A stretch of 64,000 bases of DNA, from NCBI GenBank assembly GCA_017983515.1, contig JAGOBF010000007.1:78452-142451 (forward strand), read 5' to 3'. The first letter of the stretch is position 1, and the number at the start of each line of letters is the position of its first letter. The notes under the pieces were generated by a model that did no database searches, was not told where the DNA came from, and saw nothing but the letters and a program-made list of their open reading frames with translations. Source of the DNA: Promineifilum sp. Its GTDB lineage: Bacteria > Chloroflexota > Anaerolineae > Promineifilales > Promineifilaceae. Made by a program: the position numbers and the translations under genes. Shown in pieces: positions 33,909 through 42,537 of the stretch.

Positions 33909-35309
33909 TCATCTGGCGCGATAGGCGGCCAGCGTTCGCTGGCGGGCCGCGGCATGATCGACGATGGGCAGAGGGTAGTCCCGGCCGAGGATGCAACCAA
34001 ACGCTTGCTGTTCCTCTCGTTTCAAGCGCCACGGTTCGTGGATGGCCGGCGCGGGAATGGCGGCCAGCTCCGGCACCCAGCGCCGCACGTAGGCCCCCGT
34101 TGGGTCGAACTTGCGGCTCTGCGTCACGGGGTTGAAGATGCGAAAGTAGGGTGCGGCGTCGGTGCCCGTGCCGGCCGTCCATTGCCAGCCGCCGTTGTTG
34201 GCCGCCGGATCACCGTCGATGAGTTGGTTCATGAACCATCGTTCGCCCCAACGCCAGTCGATCAGCAGGTCTTTGACCAGGAAGGAGGCCACGATCATGC
34301 GTGCCCGGTTGGGCATCCAGCCCACTTGGTCTAGTTGGCGCATGGCCGCGTCGATGACCGGGTAGCCGGTTTGGCCGTGGCGCCAGGCGTCGAACTCGGC
34401 CGGATCGTTGTGCCAGAGGACATCGCGCAGCGCCTCGCGGAAGCTCATACGACTTACGTGTGGAAAATGATACAAGATGTGGATGTAGAAATCGCGCCAT
34501 ATCAATTCGTTGAGCCAGGTCGAAATCCCGTTTGGCGGAGGTGTCTCACCTGATTGGGCGATGGCAGACTGGGCAGCGACAGCGGTAGCGCGCGCCGATA
34601 CCATGCCGAAGCGCAGGTAGGGCGACAGGTGTGATGTGCCGTCGATATCCAGGCGATTCCGTATCTCATCGTAGCCCGCACCGCGCTCCGCCAGAAATTG
34701 CTCCAGACGCTGCCGGGCAGCGGCTTCGCCGGCTGGGTACAGGCCAGCTGAGGCGGCCGTCGTCTCGCCCGGTATTGACAGGCCGTCGACAGCGCCCGGA
34801 TCGGAAAGGCGGATGGGCGCAGGCCTCAATTCTCCCGGCGGCAACGGGCCGATTCCCAGCCAGGCGCGGCTAAACGGCGAGAATACGGTGTAGGGCGAGC
34901 CGTCCCGCTTCATCACCAGACCAGGCGGTCGAATAGCACTGCTGCCGACCAGGCTCAGAGGCAGCCGGGCGGCTACGCCTGCATCACGTCGCCGGGCGTA
35001 GGGCGAGTAATCCTCCTCGGCGTAGATGGCCGTGGCCCCGATTTCGGCCGTCAGACGGGCCAACTCCTCAACCGGACGGCCGCGGCGGACGATCAGCCGG
35101 CTGCCTCGCGCCCGCAAGTCGGCGTCGAGGGCGCGCAGACCGGCGAACAAGAACGCATTGCGTTTGTCCGATGCCGTGGGGCCGTCCAACAGGGCCGGGT
35201 CAAGAATGAATACGGGAATAACCCGCCGGCTATGGGTTAGCGCGGCGGTCAGGGCGTCATTATCGGCCAGTCGCAAATCGCGACGAATCCACCAGATGGC
35301 CGTGGTCAC
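33909..35309 (-). CDS. phr: deoxyribodipyrimidine photolyase
   Basis: A 466-aa class I CPD photolyase that uses blue or near-UV light to split pyrimidine dimers. The N-terminal Rossmann antenna domain starts TTAIWWIRRDLRLADNDAL. The FAD-binding helical domain shows MPNRARMIVASFLVKDLL, NNGGWQWTAGTGTDAAPYFR and FNPVTQSRKFDPTGAYVRRW, all standard. The GTG start overlaps the stop of the preceding oxidoreductase (GTGA), so the two genes are coupled. It is the third gene of an operon headed by a B12-type light regulator, which fits light-induced repair. Confidence 0.95.
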   Translation of the reverse strand: MTTAIWWIRRDLRLADNDALTAALTHSRRVIPVFILDPALLDGPTASDKRNAFLFAGLRALDADLRARGSRLIVRRGRPVEELARLTAEIGATAIYAEEDYSPYARRRDAGVAARLPLSLVGSSAIRPPGLVMKRDGSPYTVFSPFSRAWLGIGPLPPGELRPAPIRLSDPGAVDGLSIPGETTAASAGLYPAGEAAARQRLEQFLAERGAGYDEIRNRLDIDGTSHLSPYLRFGMVSARATAVAAQSAIAQSGETPPPNGISTWLNELIWRDFYIHILYHFPHVSRMSFREALRDVLWHNDPAEFDAWRHGQTGYPVIDAAMRQLDQVGWMPNRARMIVASFLVKDLLIDWRWGERWFMNQLIDGDPAANNGGWQWTAGTGTDAAPYFRIFNPVTQSRKFDPTGAYVRRWVPELAAIPAPAIHEPWRLKREEQQAFGCILGRDYPLPIVDHAAARQRTLAAYRAR

Positions 35310-36235
35310 TCGCTGAGGAGGTCAAGCAATGCGCCTTCCAGCGTCGGAAAGCGAAAATCGAAGCCGAGTGCTTCGAGCTTTTGGGCACGGACCGGCCGGC
35401 CTTCCAGTACCAGCGCGGCCACCTCGCCCAGCAGCAGTTTTAGCGCGAATTCGGGGACGGGCAGGACGGAGGGGCGGCCCATCACTCGACCCAGGATGCG
35501 GGTGAACTCCTTGTTGGTTATCGGGTTGGGCGCGGCTACATTGTAGACGCCGCGCGCCGCTTCCGTGTCCGTCAGGAAGCGAATGGCTCGCACGGCATCC
35601 TCCCAGTGGATCCAGGAAAACCATTGATTGCCGCTGCCCAGGCGGCCGCCGGCGAACAGCTTGAATTGCAACACCGAGGCGGGCAGAGGGCCTGTGTCCA
35701 GACTGAGTAACGGCGCCGTGCGGCCCACGACGCGCCGGACGCCCAGCACTTCGACGGCGGCCGTGGACGGCTCCCAGTAGTCGGCCACCACATCTGCCAG
35801 GAATTGTTGGCCACGACCGCTCTCTTCGGTCATCGCCTGTTCGCTGGGCGGATAATAGTCGATACCCGACATCTGGAACACGACCTGGGGTTTGGTTGCC
35901 GCCGATTCCACGGCCGCGACTACCGCCTGTCCCGCCTGAAGGCGGCTCTTTTTGATACGCTCTTTGCGTTCATCCGACCAGGTTCCCGGCAGGGGGATGA
36001 CTGTGGAACCACCGATGATTTCGCCGGCCAGGTTGATGATGGCAAAGGCTCCGTCAGCCAGATGGCCCCAGCCGGCACTCGTGGCCGCGTCCCATCGGAC
36101 GCCCTGTGCTCCGGCCGGGAAATGATGCCGCGCCGGGTCGCGACTCAGGATGATGACCTCGTGGCCGTCGGCCACTAAACTATCGGTCAGGCGGCTACCG
36201 ATGATGCCTGATCCGCCGGTGATGATGTAGCGCAT
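35306..36235 (-). CDS. TIGR01777 family NAD-dependent epimerase-like oxidoreductase
   Basis: A 309-aa extended SDR protein of the TIGR01777 (YfcH/SulA-like) family. The Rossmann motif TGGSGIIG is at 7-14; the conserved RIKKSRLQAG, QMSGIDYYP, WFSWIHWEDAVRAI and YNVAAPNPITNKEFTR segments are all present, as is the C-terminal DUF1731-like region (GEVAALVLEGRPVRAQKL). The biochemical role is unknown. In other bacteria, members are found in photolyase/CarH light-response loci, matching the position here between regulator and photolyase. It starts nine bases after the regulator's stop. Confidence 0.93.
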   Translation of the reverse strand: MRYIITGGSGIIGSRLTDSLVADGHEVIILSRDPARHHFPAGAQGVRWDAATSAGWGHLADGAFAIINLAGEIIGGSTVIPLPGTWSDERKERIKKSRLQAGQAVVAAVESAATKPQVVFQMSGIDYYPPSEQAMTEESGRGQQFLADVVADYWEPSTAAVEVLGVRRVVGRTAPLLSLDTGPLPASVLQFKLFAGGRLGSGNQWFSWIHWEDAVRAIRFLTDTEAARGVYNVAAPNPITNKEFTRILGRVMGRPSVLPVPEFALKLLLGEVAALVLEGRPVRAQKLEALGFDFRFPTLEGALLDLLSE

Positions 36236-36244
36236 GGTAACTCC

Positions 36245-37603
36245 CTATTGTCGACCGGCAACGTCACGGCCAACCGTTTTTTCGCAGGCTTCGATGACAT
36301 TTGCCAACCAGTGAACGACGATTTCAGCGGGTGAGTGCTCCAAATGTTGCCGCGCAGCCTGGTGATAGGTTTTCAGGAATCGGCATAGGACATCGGGGGA
36401 TATATTGTGGTTGTGTAACATGCCCTCAATCCAAATCAGGTTCGAGCCGATGTAATCCAGATCGCCCAGTTTTAGGGCCGACAAAATGTTTCGGGTCAGA
36501 TAATGAGTGATATCGGGCTGGCCCGTATCGCCGTTGTTGGTGGCGCCAAAGTTTTGCCACACTTGCATCTCGATGATTCCCGAGTGCTCGCGGAAATTGG
36601 CCCAGGCTTCCTGATAAGCCTCGGATACTGGCTCGTGGGCTGGAAGCGGCCGCGGGGACTGAATCAACTGTTCGATGACAAAGGGCACCTTGTTGAGCAC
36701 CTCGCCCAGGAAATGGCCGGGAATGCGACGGGTCAGGTCGGGCACGGCGTTAAAAATGTAGCCGCCATAGGCCAGAGGTACGCCGATGTCACGCACGTAA
36801 TGAGCAACGTCGAGCAGTGTGGCCGCCGTGTCCAGTAGTTGGGCGGAGAAGACGACCAGATTGGGTTGGGTTGTTTCGATGGTGGCCTGAAGATGGGTGA
36901 TGGGCACATCGGCCCCGAGATAGATCACGCCCCATCTGCGCCGCCGCAGCAGATAGGTCACCAGCAACGGGCTGAAGGTATGGGTGTCGCCCGGTGCGCA
37001 GCCGACAATCACCCGGCCGGATAGAGTGGCAGCGGGCAAAGCCGACAAGAGAGAACCCAGCCGCCGCACGGCCAGCGCAGAGGCGAAGTGCTCCTGTTGC
37101 ACGGAAATCACCCCTTCATACCAACCGGAGCCGATTTCGGCCAACGCTTTTTGCAACAGCTCGAAGCAAACAATTTCAGGAGCATGATAGGAAAAGGCCT
37201 GATTGAGTACCAGCTCGGCTTTGCGCTCGTCGAACGCTGCACACGCTTCAATCCAGGCTCGGCGCAACTCGACAATGGTGTTATCCGCGTCAATCGTCGG
37301 GTAGGCCAACGACGCTTCCTGGGCATGTCCTATCGGCGTCACTTGCAAAGGATCACGCCCTTCGCTTTTCAGATTGCGCCAGAGCGTGACGGCGCGACTG
37401 ATGCTCAGGCCCTCTTCCTGACGAGCCAGGAGCCACTTGAGCGTATTGATGTCGTGCTGCGAATAGAGCCGGTGGCCGCCGCTGCTGCGATTAGGCTCGG
37501 GCAGGCTGTAGCGTCGTTCCCAGGCCCGAAGCGTGTCGGGTTTGATGCCTGTTTGCTGCACGACGGCTTTTAGATTGTAGACGGGCAGTTCGTCATTCGT
37601 CAT
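36245..37603 (-). CDS. MerR-family, B12-binding CarH/LitR-like transcriptional regulator
   Basis: A 452-aa regulator. Residues 9-78 are a MerR winged helix (KPDTLRAWERRYSLPEPNRS, GGHRLYS). Residues about 110-300 hold the helical cap and cobalamin-binding fold. The CarH signature W-x9-E-H is intact (Trp161, Glu171, His172), and the lower-ligand His208 lies in PGDTH, 36 residues later. In CarH, adenosyl-B12 drives tetramer formation in the dark and light breaks it, releasing DNA. The residue after the Trp is Tyr162 where, as I recall, Thermus CarH has the His that joins the light-state bis-His ligation. Residues about 330-452 form an extra helical domain absent from ordinary CarH (about 285-300 aa). 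It heads the operon with the oxidoreductase and photolyase. Confidence 0.9.
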   Translation of the reverse strand: MTNDELPVYNLKAVVQQTGIKPDTLRAWERRYSLPEPNRSSGGHRLYSQHDINTLKWLLARQEEGLSISRAVTLWRNLKSEGRDPLQVTPIGHAQEASLAYPTIDADNTIVELRRAWIEACAAFDERKAELVLNQAFSYHAPEIVCFELLQKALAEIGSGWYEGVISVQQEHFASALAVRRLGSLLSALPAATLSGRVIVGCAPGDTHTFSPLLVTYLLRRRRWGVIYLGADVPITHLQATIETTQPNLVVFSAQLLDTAATLLDVAHYVRDIGVPLAYGGYIFNAVPDLTRRIPGHFLGEVLNKVPFVIEQLIQSPRPLPAHEPVSEAYQEAWANFREHSGIIEMQVWQNFGATNNGDTGQPDITHYLTRNILSALKLGDLDYIGSNLIWIEGMLHNHNISPDVLCRFLKTYHQAARQHLEHSPAEIVVHWLANVIEACEKTVGRDVAGRQ

Positions 37604-38059
37604 AAGGTTCTCGATTGGATCAATCTTTTACCGATAGACGCAGGCAAATGACAGTTTAGTCAACTGCTTGCCTACGTCCTTGGGTGCCGGTGGAGCCAGC
37701 CTCACACTATTATGAATGGATATATCCAGCAGTTAAGCAGGGCTTAATCGTCTGCAACTCACCAGGATAGTACGAATTTGTCTATGAATTGTCAAGGTAT
37801 TCGTCAAGCTGGGTGCGAAAGGCGATGAGGAAAACAGGATGGCGAACCTGACTAAAACGGGGTTGGAAACATTATGTAATCATAATATCGTTACAAAAAG
37901 TGTTACATATATTACATCGTACTGAGCGTTTTCATGGAGCGTTAACGGGTGTGTAAACTGCTTTACACTTCATCTGTATAATTTTACCTATATCAGCTAC
38001 CTCATGGCCCCTACACTGAGAGTAAGTAGTAGGTCGGATAGGGTTTAGAGGTAGTAAAA
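37604..38059. other. 456-base divergent regulatory region
   Basis: No gene is seen. The stretch from about 37770 on is AT-rich and carries the half-site cluster described separately; the first 160 bases next to the regulator gene show nothing distinctive. It separates the CarH-like operon (-) from the Thr/Pro-linker protein gene (+), so it must hold both promoters. Confidence 0.7.
37875..37982. promoter_or_regulatory. cluster of TGTAA/TTACA operator-like half-sites
   Basis: Six half-sites occur in 93 bases: TGTAA at 37875 and 37952, TTACA at 37891, 37903, 37912 and 37963. The last pair forms a perfect 7-bp palindrome, GTGTAAA-CTGC-TTTACAC (37951-37968), placed where the -35 of a + strand promoter with a perfect -10 TATAAT (37977-37982) would lie. 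ATGTAAT (37874) and ATTACAT (37911) are also inverted partners. These are likely operators of the adjacent regulator. Confidence 0.55.
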
Positions 38060-39148
38060 ATGAAGCAGTATGCATTAAGGACAATCACACTGTTCACCCT
38101 GTGTCTGGGGGTTGGCCTGGCAGTCCTGACTTTGATTCAGGTATGGCAGGTTCAGGCAGACGGCGATGTTCCGGCCTTGGCCTATTTGGGCGAGAGCGGC
38201 ACTTACAGCGTGGGCGACGGATACAATTTTATCGTCAAAACACGTCACCCCTTCGGCTTTATGTTCATGCCCGGACCCGAATACAGCGCGCGCGACGGCG
38301 AGCGTGTATGGTCGGTCCTGGGGAACACCGAAGCGCCGGCGCCCGATCATCAGGTCACGCGGATCGTCGGTCAGGTTCAGAAGGATTGTGTCATCGATTT
38401 CGCGACCATCGACGACGACGAAGATGAGCGGATCAACTATTTCAAGCTGGATGGCAATATTCTATACACGATGGGTCAGGGCCTGACGACACGCGGCCGT
38501 TTTGTGATCCCCGATGACGGCGTGCTGAGCTATGAAGCGATGGATAGTATTGGCATGTTCATCAGCGTGTGCGACAAGAAGATCACCGCAACGCCCACCA
38601 TGACGTTGACGCCCACGGCCACACTGGAACCTACTTTCACGCCCACACCAACCCTTACACCGACGCTGCCCGTGACGCCGACGGCGACTATCACGGGAAC
38701 GGTTACCGGGACAGTCACGGCCACGCCGGTGTTGACACCGACCGCCACTGCTACGACCACGCCCATCCCGTTTACGCCCACGGCCGCGCCCGACATCGCC
38801 ACGCCCAGTCCGACACCCAGTCCGACGGCCACGCGTGAGCCGCGTCTGCCGTCGTGCTTGCGCATCAATTTCGACGTTAGCGGACAGGAGGCCAGGCGCG
38901 GATTGTACGTGGTGCAAGAGGTAGGTGGTCGTTACCTCGCTGGATGGGAAGCGGACGAAGGCTGGAAGGACAGCGGGTGGTTCTACGACGTAGACATCAC
39001 CTTCCCGGCGGTCTACGTAGACGTCTTCTATTATCACGGCCCCGGAGCCACTCCGGTGCGGCTGGCGATGTGGAACCCGGCGCCCGACAGCGATTCCGGC
39101 TGGTTGGGTCGCGGTATGTGCCACGCGCTGGAGGTGGGTTGGCCCTAG
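38060..39148 (+). CDS. secreted protein with Thr/Pro-rich linker, function unknown
   Basis: A 362-aa protein with a hydrophobic signal or anchor helix at about 8-28. The N-terminal domain (about 35-175) contains two halves joined by VWSVLGNTEAPAPDH and ends in ISVCDKK. A long Thr/Pro linker (about 178-265) of repeated TPT units follows, then a compact C-terminal domain (about 266-362) with two cysteines, Trp-rich, containing YVVQEVGGRYLAGWEADEGW. No family is recognised. Such linkers in Chloroflexota commonly join extracellular modules. It is transcribed divergently from the light regulator and shares its control region, so co-regulation is possible. Confidence 0.75.
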   Translation: MKQYALRTITLFTLCLGVGLAVLTLIQVWQVQADGDVPALAYLGESGTYSVGDGYNFIVKTRHPFGFMFMPGPEYSARDGERVWSVLGNTEAPAPDHQVTRIVGQVQKDCVIDFATIDDDEDERINYFKLDGNILYTMGQGLTTRGRFVIPDDGVLSYEAMDSIGMFISVCDKKITATPTMTLTPTATLEPTFTPTPTLTPTLPVTPTATITGTVTGTVTATPVLTPTATATTTPIPFTPTAAPDIATPSPTPSPTATREPRLPSCLRINFDVSGQEARRGLYVVQEVGGRYLAGWEADEGWKDSGWFYDVDITFPAVYVDVFYYHGPGATPVRLAMWNPAPDSDSGWLGRGMCHALEVGWP

Positions 39149-39173
39149 CCGGCCATCGGCGCGGGCGGCGAGC

Positions 39174-40370
39174 CTAGGCTAACGCCTGTCCCACTAGCAC
39201 CGTCGGCCGTCCTCCGACCTGGGTCAGGAAGACGATGCGATGAGTGCTCCCCCGCAAGCGAAGGGCTTGCCGCAGGACGTCGGGGTCCAGCGGCGAGCCC
39301 CTTTTTTTGATCGTCACCGAACCCACGTCCCGCGCGCGAAGATAAGTGCGCAGCCGCTTTAGCTGAAAGGGGAAGTGATCCTCGATGGCATAACCCCGGG
39401 CGAAGGGTGTCGCCAGCGGCGCAGCCGTCGTCAGATAAGCAATGGCAGGATCGAGCAACGTCGCCTCTATAAGGTAGGCCAGTTGGCCGACGAGATGGGC
39501 GCGGATGACGGCGCCGTCGGGTTCGTAGAGAAAAGCGCGCGGCGGGCCAACCTCTATAGTCTCATCGTCCCGGTCGGTGAGAGAAGTTCCGCTGGGCAAC
39601 AATGTGGCCCGCCGGGCGACACCCAGGCGCAGGTCACCATACCACAGCACGGTTTCCTTTACCTCGCCGGCCAGCGAGACGAATTCGGCCTCCGTGTCCG
39701 GTGGAATCTCGTCGTAGTCGATGCCTGGGCTGACCTTGACTGCGCCATGAGGGATGACCAGACGCCAGGCATCGATCAGGCTCAGGGGCGGCCGGTAGTT
39801 ATCGACCGAGCGCAGACGGCGGCCGGGAGCCAGGCGCGGCCCCGTCTCTGTCCGTCGTGCCGGATCGAAGAAGAAGGCGTCCACAGCCGGTGGCGGCAAC
39901 TCCGTCAAATCGGCCAATACCGGCCAAACGCGGCTGGTCATGTCATAGACGGCCGCATTCTCGCGGGCCATCACCAAAGACGTCCAGTCGCGGTCGATGG
40001 CGATAACTTCGGCCCCGGCGGCGGCCAAGGCCAGGGCATCCCCGCCGATTCCGCAGCCCATATCGGCCAGGCGGCCGAAGCCGGCGGCGGCATAGCGTCG
40101 GGCGCGATGGTCGGCGACCGGCTCCGCCGTCGCTTGCTCCAGGCCGTCGCGGGTGAAGTACATTTGCGACGCGCGGCTGAATTTCGGGGTGGCTCGCTGT
40201 CGCAAAAGGGCTATCTCCAGGACGGCCGCGGCCAAAGACGGTGCTACGCGGTCGCGCAGATGAGAGGCGGTAGCCAGTCGCGCGGCCGGTGACAGCGAGT
40301 CGGCGACCGTCTCAGCGATCAATGCCCGGCCCGCCGGACTCAGGATAAAGTCAAGTTCTTCAGGGCGCAT
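39174..40370 (-). CDS. THUMP-like domain SAM-dependent methyltransferase
   Basis: A 398-aa methyltransferase. A helical N-terminal region (1-95) is followed by a class I fold: motif I LADMGCGIGGDALALA, the acidic residue in VIAIDRDW, and FFFDPARRTETG at the catalytic motif IV position. The C-terminal part (about 300-395) resembles the THUMP-like domain of the same family (LRTYLRARDVGSVTIKKRGSPLDPD). Such proteins are thought to modify RNA but remain uncharacterised. The gene lies nine bases downstream of a Cas4-like nuclease gene, so they are cotranscribed. Confidence 0.85.
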   Translation of the reverse strand: MRPEELDFILSPAGRALIAETVADSLSPAARLATASHLRDRVAPSLAAAVLEIALLRQRATPKFSRASQMYFTRDGLEQATAEPVADHRARRYAAAGFGRLADMGCGIGGDALALAAAGAEVIAIDRDWTSLVMARENAAVYDMTSRVWPVLADLTELPPPAVDAFFFDPARRTETGPRLAPGRRLRSVDNYRPPLSLIDAWRLVIPHGAVKVSPGIDYDEIPPDTEAEFVSLAGEVKETVLWYGDLRLGVARRATLLPSGTSLTDRDDETIEVGPPRAFLYEPDGAVIRAHLVGQLAYLIEATLLDPAIAYLTTAAPLATPFARGYAIEDHFPFQLKRLRTYLRARDVGSVTIKKRGSPLDPDVLRQALRLRGSTHRIVFLTQVGGRPTVLVGQALA

Positions 40371-40379
40371 GGACGGCCC

Positions 40380-41195
40380 TTATCCCCATTGCGGTTCCAG
40401 CCACAAGTCGTCGGGTTCTGGCTCCTCTTCCTCCTGTTGATCGAGTTTTCCCGCGCCGGCGGCCTGGCGACTACAGTAGGCGCGATAAGCGCAGTGGCGA
40501 CATTCATTCCAGTCATCGGTCAGGGGCCATTCTCCGCTTGCCAACTGTTTATCGATCTCGGCCACAATCGCCTCCAACTCGATGCGATTCCGGCGGTGAG
40601 TACTGTCGTCATAGGCAATCACGCGCGGCCGCTGCGGTTCTTCGACGTACCAATAGGTGAGCGATAGCCTACCGGGTGCGAAGGCGTCGGGCGTCTGAGG
40701 GGTCAAAGCTGCCCCGCCCTCGGCCAGCAGATAGAGGTAGAGGCGGGTTTGCCAGGCACGCTGCAGTCGCTCAATCGAACGCGGTTCGCCCGTTTTCCAG
40801 TCGAACAGCGTGGCGGCCGGCCCGTCCTGCCCGTCGTCGACGATCAGCAGATCGAAGCGGCCCGTGAGGCGGTGGTTCCCCGCCCCGATGGGCACGGTTA
40901 GTGACGTTTCGACAAAGCGGCGGCCGTCGGGCAAAGGCGGTGCTTGCCGCTGGAAAATGGCCCACCACCGGCGCAGTTCGGGATCGTTGTCCGACGGCTC
41001 CATCGGCGGCAGACCCAGGAATTGGCGCTCGATCCAGCGGTGGAAGCGGCGGCCGTGCTCGTAGGCCTGCTCCTGTTGGGAGCCGAGCGGCGCTTCGGGC
41101 CACGGCACGCGGGCCAGATAGCGCAGGTAGAAACGCCGCCGGCAGGTCTGGAAGGTGTAGAGATGCTGTTGGGCCAGCGTCAGGCTGTGGTTCAT
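40380..41195 (-). CDS. PD-(D/E)XK nuclease with Fe-S cysteine motif (Cas4/AddB-like)
   Basis: A 271-aa stand-alone nuclease of the RecB/Cas4 superfamily (PDDEXK_1). The catalytic acids are Asp in RFDLLIVDDG and the DWKTG motif, followed by QTRLYLYLLAEG (the QxxxY motif). One cysteine near the N-terminus (FQTCRRRFYLRYL) and three at the end (CRHCAYRAYC) match the four ligands of a [4Fe-4S] cluster as in Cas4 and AddB. No cas genes or repeats lie nearby, so CRISPR adaptation is not indicated; single-strand end processing in repair is more likely. It leads a two-gene operon with the methyltransferase. Confidence 0.88.
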   Translation of the reverse strand: MNHSLTLAQQHLYTFQTCRRRFYLRYLARVPWPEAPLGSQQEQAYEHGRRFHRWIERQFLGLPPMEPSDNDPELRRWWAIFQRQAPPLPDGRRFVETSLTVPIGAGNHRLTGRFDLLIVDDGQDGPAATLFDWKTGEPRSIERLQRAWQTRLYLYLLAEGGAALTPQTPDAFAPGRLSLTYWYVEEPQRPRVIAYDDSTHRRNRIELEAIVAEIDKQLASGEWPLTDDWNECRHCAYRAYCSRQAAGAGKLDQQEEEEPEPDDLWLEPQWG

Positions 41196-41327
41196 GATTC
41201 ACCCCTATCGTGATAGCCAGCATGATAAAGGAGGATCGGCCGCGACGCAACGATGTGGCCGCGAGTGGCTGAGTGTTGGGCCATTGTGGTTGACGGACGT
41301 GAATGGGCGTTAGAGAATCAGCGGTTA

Positions 41328-42479
41328 ATGAAGACTGTCACGCGTTATCTGCGACAAGTGGCCGCCGTCGCGCTCGTCGCCAGTGTCTTAGCTGCCTGTA
41401 CACCGGCGCGGATCGAGACACCGCCCCACGCGACATCGGTGCTCTCACCCACTTCGCGGCCGCCGTCCCGGCCGCCAGCCGTCGCCACGACGCTTTCGAC
41501 GGCCATCGCCACGATGCCTCCCACGGCCGTCGCCACGAAGCCGGCGGCCTTGCCCACGCGAACCGCCGAGCCGACGCCCCGGCCCAGCGCCACGACCGAT
41601 CTGTCCGGCGTGGCGCTGCCCTGCCCGGCGACGCCCCCGACCAAACCGGACTATCCCCGCTACGTGTTAGCCGCCGACCCGTGGCCGACCCCCGATCCGG
41701 CGGCTCCATCGCCTCTTTCGCTGGCCGACCCGCTGCCCACGGCCGGGCGCAACACGGGCTACCCCTACGGCTCGGACGGCAGCGGGCGCTATCTGCTCCA
41801 CAACGGCCTGGACATGGCCGACGAGGACGAGAGCCTGGCCAGTGCGGCGGCCGACGGGACGGTTATTGTCGCCCGCGATGACGTGGACGAGATGTTCGGC
41901 TGGCGTTGCGACTGGTATGGGGCGCTCGTCGTCATCCGCTTGGATGAACTGTGGGCGGGACAGCCGGTTTATACCCTTTACGGCCACATCCAGGACGTAC
42001 AGGTGTCCGAGGGCCAACACGTGCAGCGGGGCGACCCAGTGGCCCGCCAGGGCACCGCCGGAGTGGCCGTCGTCGCTCACTTGCATCTCGAAGTGCGCGT
42101 CGGCGAAAATACATTCGGCGCGACACAAAACCCGCTGCTGTGGGTTGAACCGCCGGCCGGCAGAGGCGTGATCGCCGGCCGGTTGATCGATCCCGACGGC
42201 CGTGCCTGGCAGGGGATCACCGTTACGCTCATTGACCGCAGCGGAACGGCCGACTTCGTGAACACCTGGACCTATCTGGATGATCCCCAGCATCTGATTC
42301 GACCCGGTGCCGCATACGCCGAAAATTTCGTGTTTGGGCCGGTCGCTGCCGGGAGCTATGACGTGTACACTAAGATCCAGGGCGTGGAGTATCGACAGCC
42401 GGTCGAGGTGCTGGACGGGCAGGTCAGCGCCGTGGGGATTGTGACTGAGCCTTTTCATACGCCCACGCCGGAGCCGTAG
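41328..42479 (+). CDS. M23-family peptidase-like lipoprotein
   Basis: A 383-aa exported lipoprotein from the ATG at 41328. The signal ends LAAC (lipid Cys at about 24). A Pro/Thr/Ala-rich linker spans about 28-105. A LytM/M23 metallopeptidase domain (about 140-265) follows with Zn ligands in HNGLDMA (HxxxD) and the HLHLEV motif (HxH), plus YTLYGHIQDVQVSEGQHVQRGD. A C-terminal beta-sandwich (about 275-380) resembles a carboxypeptidase-regulatory fold. The usual role is cleaving peptide cross-links of peptidoglycan or activating amidases at the cell surface. It is divergent from the nuclease gene. Confidence 0.9.
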   Translation: MKTVTRYLRQVAAVALVASVLAACTPARIETPPHATSVLSPTSRPPSRPPAVATTLSTAIATMPPTAVATKPAALPTRTAEPTPRPSATTDLSGVALPCPATPPTKPDYPRYVLAADPWPTPDPAAPSPLSLADPLPTAGRNTGYPYGSDGSGRYLLHNGLDMADEDESLASAAADGTVIVARDDVDEMFGWRCDWYGALVVIRLDELWAGQPVYTLYGHIQDVQVSEGQHVQRGDPVARQGTAGVAVVAHLHLEVRVGENTFGATQNPLLWVEPPAGRGVIAGRLIDPDGRAWQGITVTLIDRSGTADFVNTWTYLDDPQHLIRPGAAYAENFVFGPVAAGSYDVYTKIQGVEYRQPVEVLDGQVSAVGIVTEPFHTPTPEP

Positions 42480-42537
42480 TGAACGCGCTCGCCGAATGAC
42501 AGGCGGACACAACAGCTGTTTTTCATAGGAGCCCAAC

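Noticed and set aside
38590..38830. Dense repeated ACGCCCAC-like units resembling a repeat array or CRISPR
   Set aside because: They are in frame and encode the Thr/Pro linker of the secreted protein; units are irregular and there are no spacers.
40380..41195. Cas4-like nuclease as evidence of a CRISPR system
   Set aside because: No cas1/cas2, effector genes or repeat-spacer arrays occur in the window; stand-alone nucleases of this family are common.
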